The notes under the pieces: model-generated
Databases searched by the model: none
What the model saw: only the letters and a program-made list of their open reading frames with translations
Told to the model about the DNA's origin: nothing
Program-made: the position numbers and the translations under genes
Assembly (NCBI GenBank): GCA_003243455.1
Contig: QFQS01000007.1
Span: forward strand, 1-64,000
DNA from: Cereibacter sphaeroides
Lineage (GTDB): Bacteria; Pseudomonadota; Alphaproteobacteria; Rhodobacterales; Rhodobacteraceae
Direction of reading: 5' to 3'
DNA: 64,000 nucleotides
Part shown: in pieces, positions 48,392 through 57,377 of the stretch
Numbering within the stretch: the first letter of the stretch is position 1
How the letters are laid out: each line of letters begins with the position of its first letter

Positions 48392-48718
48392 ATGTTAAAG
48401 ACGCAGGCTAAGTATCATCTGGGCCAGGTGTTGCGGCACCGAAAACACCCCTTCAGGGGCGTTGTGTTCGATGTCGATGCGATGTTTTCCAACACCGAGG
48501 AATGGTATGATGCCATCCCCGAGGAAAGCCGTCCGAACCGCGACCAGCCGTTCTATCACCTTCTGGCGGAAAACGACCAAAGCTATTACGTCGCCTATGT
48601 GTCCGAACAGAACCTTGTCCCGGACGATACGGGCGAGCCGGTAGACCACCCCGACTTGCACGACCTGTTCGGCGATTTCGAGGATGGTCGCTATCCGCTG
48701 CAGTTCCAGCTGAATTGA
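48392..48718 (+). CDS. hspQ: heat-shock protein HspQ
   Basis: HspQ (108 residues) binds hemimethylated DNA in enterics and acts as a Lon specificity factor and substrate. The sequence has AKYHLGQVLRHRKHPFRGV, FSNTEEWYDAIPEESRPNRD and FYHLLAENDQSYYVAYVSEQ, which are near-diagnostic. The start is an ATG at 48392, where the family begins MLKTQAKYHLGQ. It is convergent with the gamma-glutamyltransferase gene, with stops four bases apart. Confidence 0.95.
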   Translation: MLKTQAKYHLGQVLRHRKHPFRGVVFDVDAMFSNTEEWYDAIPEESRPNRDQPFYHLLAENDQSYYVAYVSEQNLVPDDTGEPVDHPDLHDLFGDFEDGRYPLQFQLN

Positions 48719-48722
48719 TCAG

Positions 48723-50300
48723 CTAGTATCCCAACGCACATCCGTCCTTGCGGGGGTCGGATGCCCCCTGCAGCACACCGCTGTCATCCATGAGGATGGC
48801 CTGTGCTCCACCGATCGGGCCGTAGGCATCGATCACATGGTGTCCCATTTCTGTCAGGGCAACGCGCACCTCGGGCCGGTAACCGCGTTCGACCTCTAGC
48901 CCCTCGGGGGTGGTGAAACTGCGGGGGGCGTCGATGGCATCCTGCAGGTCCATGCCGTAGTCGGTCAGATTGCTGACAAAGCGGGCATGACCGTTCGGCT
49001 GATAGGCTCCACCCATGACGCCGAACGGCATCTTGATCCGCCCCTCCTTCGCCAGCATCGCGGGGATGATCGTGTGCATCGGCCGCTTGCCGCCGCCCGC
49101 CTCGTTCGGATGGCCTTCGGTCAGGGTGAACCCCGCGCCGCGGTTCTGGAAGTTGATGCCGAAACGGCTTGAGGCGAGCCCAGAGCCGAAGCTGTAGTAA
49201 ACCGAATAGATCAGCGACACCGCCATGCGGTCGCGGTCCACGACGGTCAGATAGATCGTGTCGCGATGCACCGCCTCGGACAGCGGGGCGGCGGCAGGCA
49301 TCGCGCGACGCGGGTCGATCAGCGCGGCCAGCCGGGCGGCCGTGTCCAGCGACAGCATGTGGTCCAGCCTGCGCATGTGATCGGGATCGGCGATGAAGCG
49401 GTTGCGGGCGTCATAGGCGAGCTTCGCCGCTTCGGCCTCCAGATGCACACGCTCCGCACCAAAGGGATCGAGCGAGGCCAGGTCAAAGTTGGCAAGGATG
49501 TTGAGCAGCAGAATCGCTGTGGCGCCCTGACCGTTCGGCGGATGCTCGATGAGGTCGAGGCCGCCATAAGATCCCACCACCGGCTCTCCATAGGTGCAGG
49601 CGGTCGCCGCGAAATCCTCCAGCGTATGCGTTCCGCCCAGGGCGCGCAGCGAGGCGACCATATCCTCGGCCACCTCGCCCTCGTAGAAACCGGCGCGCCC
49701 CTGTTTGGCCACGCGGCGAAGAACTTCTGCCTGCCCCGGTGCGCGGAACATCTGACCAATCGAGGGTGCCGTGCCCTGCATCAGGTAATAGCCGCGCGCG
49801 TCTCCCTTCAGATCACCGGCTGCCTCGGCCCAGTCCATTGCGACCCTTGGCGCCACCGGAACGCCCTCATCCGCATAGCGGATCGCGGGCGCGAGCGAGG
49901 CGGCAAGGCCAAGCTTGCCCCAGTCGGCGGACAGACGGCAAAAGGCATCGACGGCGCCCGGCACCGTCACCGCCTCTGGTCCAAGGACAGGCACCGCGTC
50001 CAGGCCCCGCGCGCGCATCTCGGATGCAGACAGGCCTGCAGGCGCCCGGCCCGATCCGTTCAGGGTGATGACACGCTCTTCCCCGGCCGGTTTCACCAGC
50101 ACAAAGCAGTCTCCGCCGATGCCGGTCATTTGCGGTTCGCAAATGCCAAGCAGCACTGCTCCGGCAATCGCCGCATCCACGGCGTTGCCCCCGGTCTGCA
50201 GGATGTCGATGGCGGTCTTTGCGGCAAGCGGATGTGACGTCGCGCACATGCCGTTGGTGGCGTATACGGCCGAACGGCCGGGAAGCTGAAAGTCGCGCAA
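48723..50300 (-). CDS. gamma-glutamyltransferase family protein
   Basis: This protein has about 525 residues. It has the GGT N-terminal block (GMCATSHPLAAKTAIDILQ...GGNAVDAAIAGAVLLG) and, at the autoprocessing point, Thr348 in HRDTIYLTVVD, which aligns with the nucleophile Thr of E. coli GGT. It may act on glutathione or, as in some members, on cephalosporins or oxamate esters. No signal peptide is seen, so a cytosolic enzyme is likely. The best start is a TTG at 50300 with GAGGAG seven bases upstream, since no ATG precedes the conserved core suitably. Confidence 0.87.
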   Translation of the reverse strand: MRDFQLPGRSAVYATNGMCATSHPLAAKTAIDILQTGGNAVDAAIAGAVLLGICEPQMTGIGGDCFVLVKPAGEERVITLNGSGRAPAGLSASEMRARGLDAVPVLGPEAVTVPGAVDAFCRLSADWGKLGLAASLAPAIRYADEGVPVAPRVAMDWAEAAGDLKGDARGYYLMQGTAPSIGQMFRAPGQAEVLRRVAKQGRAGFYEGEVAEDMVASLRALGGTHTLEDFAATACTYGEPVVGSYGGLDLIEHPPNGQGATAILLLNILANFDLASLDPFGAERVHLEAEAAKLAYDARNRFIADPDHMRRLDHMLSLDTAARLAALIDPRRAMPAAAPLSEAVHRDTIYLTVVDRDRMAVSLIYSVYYSFGSGLASSRFGINFQNRGAGFTLTEGHPNEAGGGKRPMHTIIPAMLAKEGRIKMPFGVMGGAYQPNGHARFVSNLTDYGMDLQDAIDAPRSFTTPEGLEVERGYRPEVRVALTEMGHHVIDAYGPIGGAQAILMDDSGVLQGASDPRKDGCALGY

Positions 50301-50526
50301 ATCTGCTCTCCTCGTCTGACCAGAGAACCTAGAGGCCGGATGGGGGAAAGCCAAGGCGCAGACCCTCGGCATCGCGGACTGGGTGGGGGCTGTTGCCGCG
50401 ACGCCGAGGTGAAGCCTGTGCAGCTACCGTTCAAAAGTGATCAGTGGCTGGGGCGGCGATTGGGGGAAAGTGTGGCAAGATTGTGGCCTGATGGGCATTT
50501 CAGAAACTATTGCTGCGACTGCATTA

Positions 50527-50958
50527 TTATTGTTCCGCCTTGAGCCGGAATGATAATTCGTTTCTATCGCCAATACGGCGATAGGACAGATCGCTCGACA
50601 AATCCCGAATCAACGGCCAGCCATAGCCCCCCTCGGGCAGATCGGCACATCCGGGGGGTGTGTCCGATTGGGGGATGCGCCCGTTGGGCATGCCGACGCC
50701 ATGATCGACGACAGTGCAGACAAGACTGCCGTGGCCCACTTGTACCAGTATCTCGATCTCGCCGCTTGCGTGGGCGTAGGCGTGTTCGACCACGTTGTTC
50801 AGCACCTCTGCCAACACCAGTTCGGCAGCGTTGCGGTCGCTTTGTCGAAGGAAACGCAGTCTTTCGTTGGCGAAAAGCTGGCGCAGCGCGTTGCGCACCG
50901 AATAGGGATCGCCCTGCAGCACCAGCCTTACTGTTCTGCCCTCTGGATCAGACGGCAT
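50527..50958 (-). CDS. RsbW-like anti-sigma/ATP-binding protein
   Basis: This 143-residue HATPase_c protein has the GHKL N-box ELVLAEVLNNVVEHAYAHA and the G1-type box VVDHGVGMP, then GGYGWPLIRDLSSDLSY. It is typical of serine kinases that phosphorylate a STAS partner and sequester a sigma factor or other output. Its ATG at 50958 overlaps the end of the STAS gene by 11 bases, so the pair is co-translated. No sigma-factor gene is near. Confidence 0.88.
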   Translation of the reverse strand: MPSDPEGRTVRLVLQGDPYSVRNALRQLFANERLRFLRQSDRNAAELVLAEVLNNVVEHAYAHASGEIEILVQVGHGSLVCTVVDHGVGMPNGRIPQSDTPPGCADLPEGGYGWPLIRDLSSDLSYRRIGDRNELSFRLKAEQ

Positions 50959-51283
50959 CACGCAGGCCGTCGGGCACCTCCGGGTGAATCGGAAAAACAC
51001 TGTCCATGCGCGTCAGACGGAACACCTTTTCAACGCCGGGGGTCAGGGCCGCAAGCTCCAGCTTCCGGTCGGGGCCGAGCAGCTTCATCACAGCGACAAC
51101 CGCGCCGAGGCCGCTGGAATCGAGAAACATCACGCGCGACAGATCCAGCACCACGCGGGGAAGTGGCGCGGCCGCCAGTTCGCGCATGCAATCCTTGAAC
51201 CTGATGGCGACGGCCGCGTCGATGCGGCTTTCCATCACCCGGACGATCAGCATTTCGCCCCGTTCTTCCACCAAAAGCTCCAT
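50948..51283 (-). CDS. STAS anti-sigma factor antagonist
   Basis: This 111-residue STAS protein has the phosphoacceptor region VMFLDSSGLGAVVAVM (the Ser in DSSGLG). It is preceded by PRVVLDLS and followed by DRKLELAALTPGVEKVFRLTRMD. It is the usual antagonist of the downstream RsbW-like kinase in a partner-switch. It is divergent to the fRMsr gene over 126 bases. Confidence 0.92.
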   Translation of the reverse strand: MELLVEERGEMLIVRVMESRIDAAVAIRFKDCMRELAAAPLPRVVLDLSRVMFLDSSGLGAVVAVMKLLGPDRKLELAALTPGVEKVFRLTRMDSVFPIHPEVPDGLRDAV

Positions 51284-51409
51284 CGGCCCTACCGTTCTTG
51301 TCCAGCACGGGCCAAAGGTTAGGACGACTGCCTTAGCAAATCGTGAGCGCCCTCTTTTGCCCGGCGCGCGCCGTCTCTATCTTCGCGCCGACCGATGCGG
51401 GGGTGACTG

Positions 51410-51862
51410 ATGGACTACGACACACTTGCGACCCAGATCCGGGCGCTTTGCTACGAAGAAACAGATGCGGTGGCCCTGATGGCCACCGTCGCCTGCGAGT
51501 TGCATCAGGCCCATCCCCTGTCCGACTGGACAGGTTTCTATCGCGTGACCGGACGGGAAATCCTGAAGATTGGCCCTTATCAGGGCGGGCACGGCTGCCT
51601 TGTCATCCCGTTTTCCAGAGGTGTCTGTGGCGCGGCGGCACGAAGTGGCGAAGTGCAGATCGTGCCGGATGTCGATGCGTTTCCCGGCCATATCGCCTGC
51701 GCATCTTCGACAAGGTCGGAGATCGTCCTGCCGGTCTGGAACGGACAGGGTCGGCTTCTGGGGGTGCTGGACCTGGACAGCGATACGCCCGCCGCCTTTA
51801 CGGAAGTCGATGCTGCAGCCCTGACAGCAATCCTGGCCGAGACTTTCCGCGACGCGGTCTGA
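51410..51862 (+). CDS. free methionine-R-sulfoxide reductase, GAF family
   Basis: This 150-residue GAF-domain protein has the three catalytic cysteines of fRMsr (MsrC): C63, C73 and C97, spaced 10 and 24 residues apart as in the E. coli enzyme. The surrounding motifs are GPYQGGHGCLVIPFSRGVCG and PDVDAFPGHIACASSTRSEIV. It reduces free, not peptide-bound, Met-R-sulfoxide. With msrB at 27 kb the window holds two enzymes of Met-sulfoxide repair. Confidence 0.93.
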   Translation: MDYDTLATQIRALCYEETDAVALMATVACELHQAHPLSDWTGFYRVTGREILKIGPYQGGHGCLVIPFSRGVCGAAARSGEVQIVPDVDAFPGHIACASSTRSEIVLPVWNGQGRLLGVLDLDSDTPAAFTEVDAAALTAILAETFRDAV

Positions 51863-51926
51863 CGAAATTCTGACGACAGGACAAGGCAAAAAAGGCTAAT
51901 CTTTCTGTGATCTGGCGGGGGAATAT

Positions 51927-52694
51927 ATGCAAGGATCATGCCTGTGTGGCGCGGTTGCCTTCGAAGTTGACCCGCCGTTGCGCGATGTGGTCGTCTGCCA
52001 CTGCACACAATGCCGCAAGACATCCGGCCATTACTGGGCCGCGTCGAGCGTGCCGCTGGAGAACCTGCGCTTCACCAATGACGATGGGCTTGCCTGGTAT
52101 CGCTCATCCCCCTCCGCGACCCGCGGCTTTTGCTGGCTGTGCGGCTCCAGCCTTTTCTGGAAGCCCGAAGATGAAGATCGCATGAGCCTTGCGGCAGGCG
52201 CGCTGCACGGCGCGACGGGATTGCGGATCGCGAAGCATATCTTCGTCGAGGACGGAGGGGATTACTACGCACCGGAGCGGGCACCTCAGCAGGTTGCATC
52301 CGCAAAGGGCCGGGTATCGGCAAGCTGTCTGTGCAGCGAGGTGCATTTCACCTTGCCTGCGCCCTCGGGCGGGATCGGTGCCTGCCATTGCCACCAGTGC
52401 CGCAAGCTTTCGGGTCACTTTACCGCATCGTTCGATTGCGACGAGGCGCAAGTGGAGTATCAGCGACGCGCGACTCTTGCCGAATACGCGACATCAGGCG
52501 GTGGTCGGCGCGGCTTTTGCACGGGATGCGGGTCGAGCCTGTATTTCAGGTCCGGCGATGGGGGATTTTCGGTCGAGGCGGGGGCGGTCGATGGCCCGAC
52601 CGGGCTGCGACTGGAAAGCCATATCTTCGTGGCCGACAAGGGCGACTATTACGACATAGACGACGGACTGCCCCAGTATCGCGGCTGGGACTAA
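51927..52694 (+). CDS. tandem GFA/CENP-V domain protein
   Basis: This 255-residue protein has two complete glutathione-dependent formaldehyde-activating-enzyme (GFA) domains in tandem. Domain 1 has GSCLCGAVAF, CHCTQCRKTSGHY and GFCWLCGSSLFWK. Domain 2 (from about residue 130) repeats SASCLCSEVHF, CHCHQCRKLSGHF and GFCTGCGSSLYFR. Each carries the zinc cysteines. Most bacterial members have one domain. The real substrate of the family is uncertain. It lies 64 bases after the fRMsr gene on the same strand. Confidence 0.9.
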   Translation: MQGSCLCGAVAFEVDPPLRDVVVCHCTQCRKTSGHYWAASSVPLENLRFTNDDGLAWYRSSPSATRGFCWLCGSSLFWKPEDEDRMSLAAGALHGATGLRIAKHIFVEDGGDYYAPERAPQQVASAKGRVSASCLCSEVHFTLPAPSGGIGACHCHQCRKLSGHFTASFDCDEAQVEYQRRATLAEYATSGGGRRGFCTGCGSSLYFRSGDGGFSVEAGAVDGPTGLRLESHIFVADKGDYYDIDDGLPQYRGWD

Positions 52695-52761
52695 CACCCG
52701 ACGGGCTTTCCCCGCGCGCGATTTCTGCTATCGCTCGCGTGACAAAAAGGGGAAAGCCTAA

Positions 52762-53826
52762 GTGACGCATCTTTGGGTCAGGGCCGAGCAGCGGCCGAAC
52801 GAGGAACGTGTGGGTCTGACGCCTGAGGGTGCGGCGGCACTGGTCCGCACGGGTCTGCGGGTGACGGTCGAGGAAAGCCGCGTCCGCGCCATTCTGATCG
52901 ACGGCTACCGCGCTGCCGGATGCGAGATCGTGGCGGAGAACCTTTGGCCAGGGGCCCCCGGCGACGCGATCATCTTCGGGCTGAAGGAACTGCCCGAGGA
53001 CGGAACCCCGCTACGGCACCGCCACATCATGTTCGGCCATGCCTACAAGGGACAACCGGCGGGGCAGGTTCTGTTGCGCCGTTTTGCTGCCGGCGGCGGC
53101 ACCATGTATGACCTTGAGTATCTGGTCGACGAGACCGGCCGTCGCGTCGCGGCCTTTGGCTATTGGGCGGGCTATGCAGGCGCCGCGGTTGCGCTGAAAT
53201 GCTGGGCCGCGCAACAGCGGGGCGGCATTGCCGGTCCGGTCAGCAAGTATTCCGGCAAGGCTAGTCTGCTGGCCGATCTTGGCCAAGAGCTGGGATCGGG
53301 CGTTCGTCCGCGCGCCATCGTCATCGGTGCGTTAGGCCGGGTCGGCACGGGCGCCTCGGATCTTTGCGCGGCGATGGGTGTGACGGTCACGAAGTGGGAC
53401 ATGGCCGAGACGGCATCGGGAGGACCTTTTCCCGAGGTGCTGGAGCATGAGATTTTCCTCAACTGCATCCTCGCCCGCCCCGGTTGCCCGGTTTTCGTGT
53501 CCGCATCGGCGACAACTGCCCCACGCGCGCTGAGGGTGATCGGCGATATAGCCTGCGATCCGACATCGGATTTCTCGCCTATCAAGGTCTATGACCGCGC
53601 GACGGACTGGGATTCGCCCGTCCTGCGGGTTCACGACGATCCGCCGCTGGATGTGACCGCCATCGACAACCTGCCCTCGCTTTTGCCGGTTGAAAGCAGC
53701 GAGGATTATGCAGCACAACTTCTGCCTTCGCTTCTGACGCTGGACCGGCTCGATCGGGGTGTCTGGGGGCGTGCGAAGGTGGAATTTGAACGCCATACCG
53801 CAGGTCTGAAGGAGGCAACGGCATGA
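52762..53826 (+). CDS. saccharopine dehydrogenase, lysine-forming type (lysine-ketoglutarate reductase)
   Basis: This 354-residue protein is related to Lys1/LKR. It begins LWVRAEQRPNEERVGLTPEGA, as in alanine dehydrogenase/PNT-N relatives, and has the NAD fold AIVIGALGRVGTGASDLCAAMG. Such enzymes interconvert lysine plus 2-oxoglutarate and saccharopine. A GTG start at 52762 is supported by AAGGGGA. Its stop overlaps the ATG of the second saccharopine enzyme by four bases, so the pair is one unit. Direction (degradation or osmolyte formation) is not shown by sequence. Confidence 0.88.
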   Translation: MTHLWVRAEQRPNEERVGLTPEGAAALVRTGLRVTVEESRVRAILIDGYRAAGCEIVAENLWPGAPGDAIIFGLKELPEDGTPLRHRHIMFGHAYKGQPAGQVLLRRFAAGGGTMYDLEYLVDETGRRVAAFGYWAGYAGAAVALKCWAAQQRGGIAGPVSKYSGKASLLADLGQELGSGVRPRAIVIGALGRVGTGASDLCAAMGVTVTKWDMAETASGGPFPEVLEHEIFLNCILARPGCPVFVSASATTAPRALRVIGDIACDPTSDFSPIKVYDRATDWDSPVLRVHDDPPLDVTAIDNLPSLLPVESSEDYAAQLLPSLLTLDRLDRGVWGRAKVEFERHTAGLKEATA

Positions 53827-54965
53827 CGATCCATTGGTGCGGCACGGGCCTGTCCTCTGTGCCGGGGCTGCGGCGGCTGATCGAGAACGGCCATAAGGTG
53901 ACGGTCTGGAATCGCACCGTAGACAAGGCGCGCGAGGCAGTGGGCGATCTGACCGACGATATCCGCCCCTATTCGCTGCAGGCGCTGACCGATGCGCTGC
54001 AATCGGGCGATATCGCGGTTTCAATGCTGCCCGCCGATCAGCATGTGTCCATCGCCAAGGCCTGCCTGTCGCGCCATGCGCATTTCGTATCCTCCAGCTA
54101 TATCGCCCCCGAGATGAAGGCACTGGACGACACCTTCCGTCGCGCGGGTCTGGTCAGCATCAACGAGGTGGGGCTGGATCCCGGTATCGACCACCTGATG
54201 GCGCATGATCTTGTCGCCCGCTATCGCGCGTCAAAGGCTTATGACGCGGCCAACGTCCTGTCGTTTACCTCTTACTGCGGTGGTGTCCCGAAAATCTCGA
54301 ATGCTTTCCGCTACAAATTCAGCTGGTCGCCGCTGGGTGTGCTGAAGGCGCTGCGCTCACCCTCCCGCTCCTTGCGGGATTTCAGCGAACTACGGGTGAG
54401 CAGGCCATGGGATGCGATCACCTCCTACGACGCGCCGCTGCCGGTGCATGAGACATTCGAGGTCTATCCGAACCGCGACAGCCTGCCGTTCATCGAGGAC
54501 TATCGTTTCGACCCCGCGTGGAAGGTGCGCGATTTTGTGCGTGGCACAATCCGGCTGAACGGCTGGGCCGATGCCTGGGCGCCGGTCTTTGCCGAGATCG
54601 AGACGCTGAAGGGACCAGAGGGAGATGCGCGGCTTGCCGAGATGGCAGCGCAGTTCTGGCGCGACAACGCCTATGGGCCGGAGGATCCCGACCGCGTGGT
54701 GCTGTTCGTGTCGCTCAAGGCCGATCATGACGGTCGCCCCGTGTTCCACCAGACCTGGGCGATGGATGCCTGGGGCGATGCGCGCGGCACGGCCATGGGG
54801 CGGCTGGTGTCGGTGCCAGTGTCGCTGGCCGTCGAGGCGGTCATTGCGCATGAGATACCGGTTGGCGTCCACGCCGCGCCGCATGATCCGAAATTGCTTC
54901 AGCGCTGGCTGGGCGAGGTCGAGCACCTGGCGCAATACCTCGCCCGTATCGACCATCTGCACTAA
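53823..54965 (+). CDS. saccharopine dehydrogenase, glutamate-forming type
   Basis: This 380-residue protein has an NADP-binding start (IHWCGTGLSSVPGLRRLIENGH, a divergent glycine motif) and the Sacchrp_dh_C-type blocks FVSSSYIAPEMKALDDTFRRAGLVSINEVGLDPGIDHLMA and VLSFTSYCGGVPK. It would split saccharopine to glutamate and aminoadipate semialdehyde. Directly coupled to the lysine-forming enzyme, it makes a split version of plant and animal bifunctional AASS. It is convergent with the MFS gene. Confidence 0.9.
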   Translation: MTIHWCGTGLSSVPGLRRLIENGHKVTVWNRTVDKAREAVGDLTDDIRPYSLQALTDALQSGDIAVSMLPADQHVSIAKACLSRHAHFVSSSYIAPEMKALDDTFRRAGLVSINEVGLDPGIDHLMAHDLVARYRASKAYDAANVLSFTSYCGGVPKISNAFRYKFSWSPLGVLKALRSPSRSLRDFSELRVSRPWDAITSYDAPLPVHETFEVYPNRDSLPFIEDYRFDPAWKVRDFVRGTIRLNGWADAWAPVFAEIETLKGPEGDARLAEMAAQFWRDNAYGPEDPDRVVLFVSLKADHDGRPVFHQTWAMDAWGDARGTAMGRLVSVPVSLAVEAVIAHEIPVGVHAAPHDPKLLQRWLGEVEHLAQYLARIDHLH

Positions 54966-54969
54966 GGGG

Positions 54970-56430
54970 TTAGTCGCTGGTGCGGCCCGATGCAGGAAGC
55001 AGGGCCGCGCCGGCATCGCGTGACAGTCGGGCAAAGATGAATACCGACAGCATCGACACCGCGCCGATCATCACGAACACTGGCGGGAACAGCTCTCGTG
55101 ACAGGCCTTCGGTGCCGGTCGCGACCTGCACCAGTTCCAGGCCAAAGGCGGCGACGGTGATGCCGATCGACCCCGCGAGTTGTTGCAGCACGCTGTTGAA
55201 GGATGTGGCGCTGCTCAGACGTTCCGACGGCACGTCCGAATAGGCCACGGCATTTACGCTGGTGAACTGCAGCGACCGCGACAGACCGCCCACCACCAGC
55301 ACAGCCGCCATGAGCATCCAAGGGGTCGAAGGCGTGAACAGCCCCGGTGCCATCAGCAGCAGCGAGGACAAGATCGCATTTGCCATCAGCACACGGCGGA
55401 AGCCGAAGCGACGCAGGATGGGCTGGGCCATGAACTTCATACCGAAGGCGCCGACGCCGGTGACAAAGGTCAGCATCCCCGACTGGAACGCGCTGAAACC
55501 GAAGCCGAATTGCAGCATCAGCGGCAGAAGGAAGGGAAGGGCGCCCACTCCGACGCGGAACAGCGTGCCGCCGGTCGCATTGACCCGAAAGGTCGGAAGG
55601 AACAGCAGGCGCAGATCGACGATCGGCTCGATCTTTCGCCGGGCATGAACGACATAGGCCGCAAGCAGGCCGATACCGCCAAGGATCAGCAGAACAACGA
55701 ACCACGTTGGCGCGATGGACAGCCCCGACAGCGTCACCCCGGTCAGAAACGCCGCAAGCCCCGGCCCGAGCAACAGGAATCCGGTGAAGTCGAACCCTGG
55801 AACATTGTCGATGCGCACATCCGGGATGAACACCGTCACCAAACCAAGACCCAAGACGGCAATCGGCACGTTGATCCAGAAGATCCAGCGCCAGTCGAAG
55901 AAGGTAGTAATGAACCCGCCCAAGGGTGGCCCCAGGATAGGCCCGATCAGCGCGGGCACGGTCAGCCAGGCCAGCGCGCTGACAATCTCGGTTCTGGGGA
56001 CCGAGCGCAGCACGATCAGCCGACCCACAGGCACCATCATCGACCCGCCGATGCCCTGCAACACGCGAGAGGCGATAAGCTCGATCAGCGAATCCGACTG
56101 CGCGCAGGCAATGGATCCCAGTGCGAAGATCAGGATCGCCAGCCGGAACACCTTGCGCGCGCCGAACCTGTCCGCTGCCCAGCCAGAGGCCGGGATAAAG
56201 ACGGCAAGTGCCAGAAGATAGGATGTCAGCGCCAGTTTCAGATGGATGGGATCGGCACCCAGGTCACGCGCAATCTGGGGCAGCGAGGTGGCGATCACCG
56301 TCCCGTCGATGTTCTCCATCAAAAGCGCAGTTGCCACGATCAGCGGTATCGCCCGTCTGGCGAACAGGGATTGCGGCGGCACGGTAACGGACGTCTGATC
56401 CACGCCCAAATCTCCCAACCTTCGTGCCAT
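54970..56430 (-). CDS. MFS transporter, DHA2 (EmrB/QacA) family
   Basis: This protein of about 486 residues has some 14 hydrophobic helices. Motif A-like GWAADRFGARKVFRLA and motif C-like LTVPALIGPILGPPLGGF mark a DHA2 proton antiporter of the EmrB/QacA group. It usually exports drugs or metabolites. Start: an ATG at 56430 gives a typical polar N-terminus, but a GTG at 56403 has GGGAG eight bases upstream and may be the true start. No EmrA-like adaptor or regulator is adjacent. Confidence 0.88.
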   Translation of the reverse strand: MARRLGDLGVDQTSVTVPPQSLFARRAIPLIVATALLMENIDGTVIATSLPQIARDLGADPIHLKLALTSYLLALAVFIPASGWAADRFGARKVFRLAILIFALGSIACAQSDSLIELIASRVLQGIGGSMMVPVGRLIVLRSVPRTEIVSALAWLTVPALIGPILGPPLGGFITTFFDWRWIFWINVPIAVLGLGLVTVFIPDVRIDNVPGFDFTGFLLLGPGLAAFLTGVTLSGLSIAPTWFVVLLILGGIGLLAAYVVHARRKIEPIVDLRLLFLPTFRVNATGGTLFRVGVGALPFLLPLMLQFGFGFSAFQSGMLTFVTGVGAFGMKFMAQPILRRFGFRRVLMANAILSSLLLMAPGLFTPSTPWMLMAAVLVVGGLSRSLQFTSVNAVAYSDVPSERLSSATSFNSVLQQLAGSIGITVAAFGLELVQVATGTEGLSRELFPPVFVMIGAVSMLSVFIFARLSRDAGAALLPASGRTSD

Positions 56431-56594
56431 GGGTAGGCCCGTTCGGAAACCAACCGCAACCCGTGATCCGGCAACGCTCACGCAAAAGTGGCGATTGCTT
56501 GCCCGTCGCCCTTCCCCCGCGTTGCCCCTTGTGTCGAATCGTGGCGTCGTGCGAAGGCTGGCGCGGCAAATTCGCCTTTGGAGAGAAGATTTTC

Positions 56595-56801
56595 TTGCGG
56601 ATCAGCGCACGCAAGGTCCTGCCGGGCAAAGTGACCGAGATCGTCACCGGGGCCGTCACCAGCCACGTCAAAATCGACGTCGGTGGCACCGTCGTCACTG
56701 CCTCGATCACCAATGCGGCGGTTGAAGAACTGGGCCTGAAGGTCGGTGAAAAGGCCTATGCTGTCGTCAAGGCCTCGGATGTGATGGTCGGCAAGGACTG
56801 A
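56595..56801 (+). CDS. molybdenum-pterin binding (Mop/molbindin) protein
   Basis: This 68-residue single TOBE/Mop domain reads LRISARKVLPGKVTEI, VKIDVGGTVVTASITNAA and KVGEKAYAVVKASDVMV. The length matches stand-alone molbindins that store molybdate or tungstate as hexamers. It begins with a TTG at 56595 that has only a weak GAGAAG site. No mod transporter or moa genes are nearby. Whether the weak start limits expression is untested. Confidence 0.82.
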   Translation: MRISARKVLPGKVTEIVTGAVTSHVKIDVGGTVVTASITNAAVEELGLKVGEKAYAVVKASDVMVGKD

Positions 56802-56849
56802 CCTGTCGGCAAAGCGCTTCGATTGTTTCTAGGAAAATCGGGGCGCTTC

Positions 56850-57377
56850 TCACACCACCGTGCGCACCGCAATTGCGGGCCCACCCGGTCCGACCGACAT
56901 ATCGTCTTCCCACACGACAAGATCGTGGCGTTTCACAGGCCGGTCGTTGACTGTGACAGGCGCCAGCGCCAGCAGGCAAAGCCTGCCGCCCCTCGCGGCC
57001 ATAGTCCCTCCATTTTGCAGGACCGTCACCTCTGGCTTCGGTAGATGGGCTGCCGTCATCACGTTGAAATCTTCCGATACCTTGCCGCCGGTTCCTACGG
57101 CGCGGACAGCCACATCGCCCGGAAAGGCGACCGGAACCAGAGGCCGGCATTCGAGCGAAATATCCTTGCCTTGAAGGCGAAAGCCCGGACCTTGGATTAC
57201 CGTGAGCGAGCGTTCCGTATTCGGAAAGACCGAGAATGGTCCATCCTCGGATACGGTCGCCATGGACAGGCGCAGCAGCAGTCCGCCGCCAATCTCGATC
57301 CGCAACATCTCGATGGTGATGCCCCTGCCATTGGCCCAAGGCATGCTGACATAGTCGGCATGGGTAAGGTGCCTCAT
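56850..57377 (-). CDS. HutD/Ves family protein
   Basis: This 175-residue cupin-like protein of the HutD family has YVSMPWANGRGITIEMLRI at the start, FSVFPNTERSLTVIQGPGFRL and the C-terminal LCLLALAPVTVNDRPV. The family is linked to histidine utilisation in other bacteria, but no hut genes are here. It is the last gene of the mutL-rmuC-hutD run and overlaps the rmuC stop by four bases. Confidence 0.87.
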   Translation of the reverse strand: MRHLTHADYVSMPWANGRGITIEMLRIEIGGGLLLRLSMATVSEDGPFSVFPNTERSLTVIQGPGFRLQGKDISLECRPLVPVAFPGDVAVRAVGTGGKVSEDFNVMTAAHLPKPEVTVLQNGGTMAARGGRLCLLALAPVTVNDRPVKRHDLVVWEDDMSVGPGGPAIAVRTVV

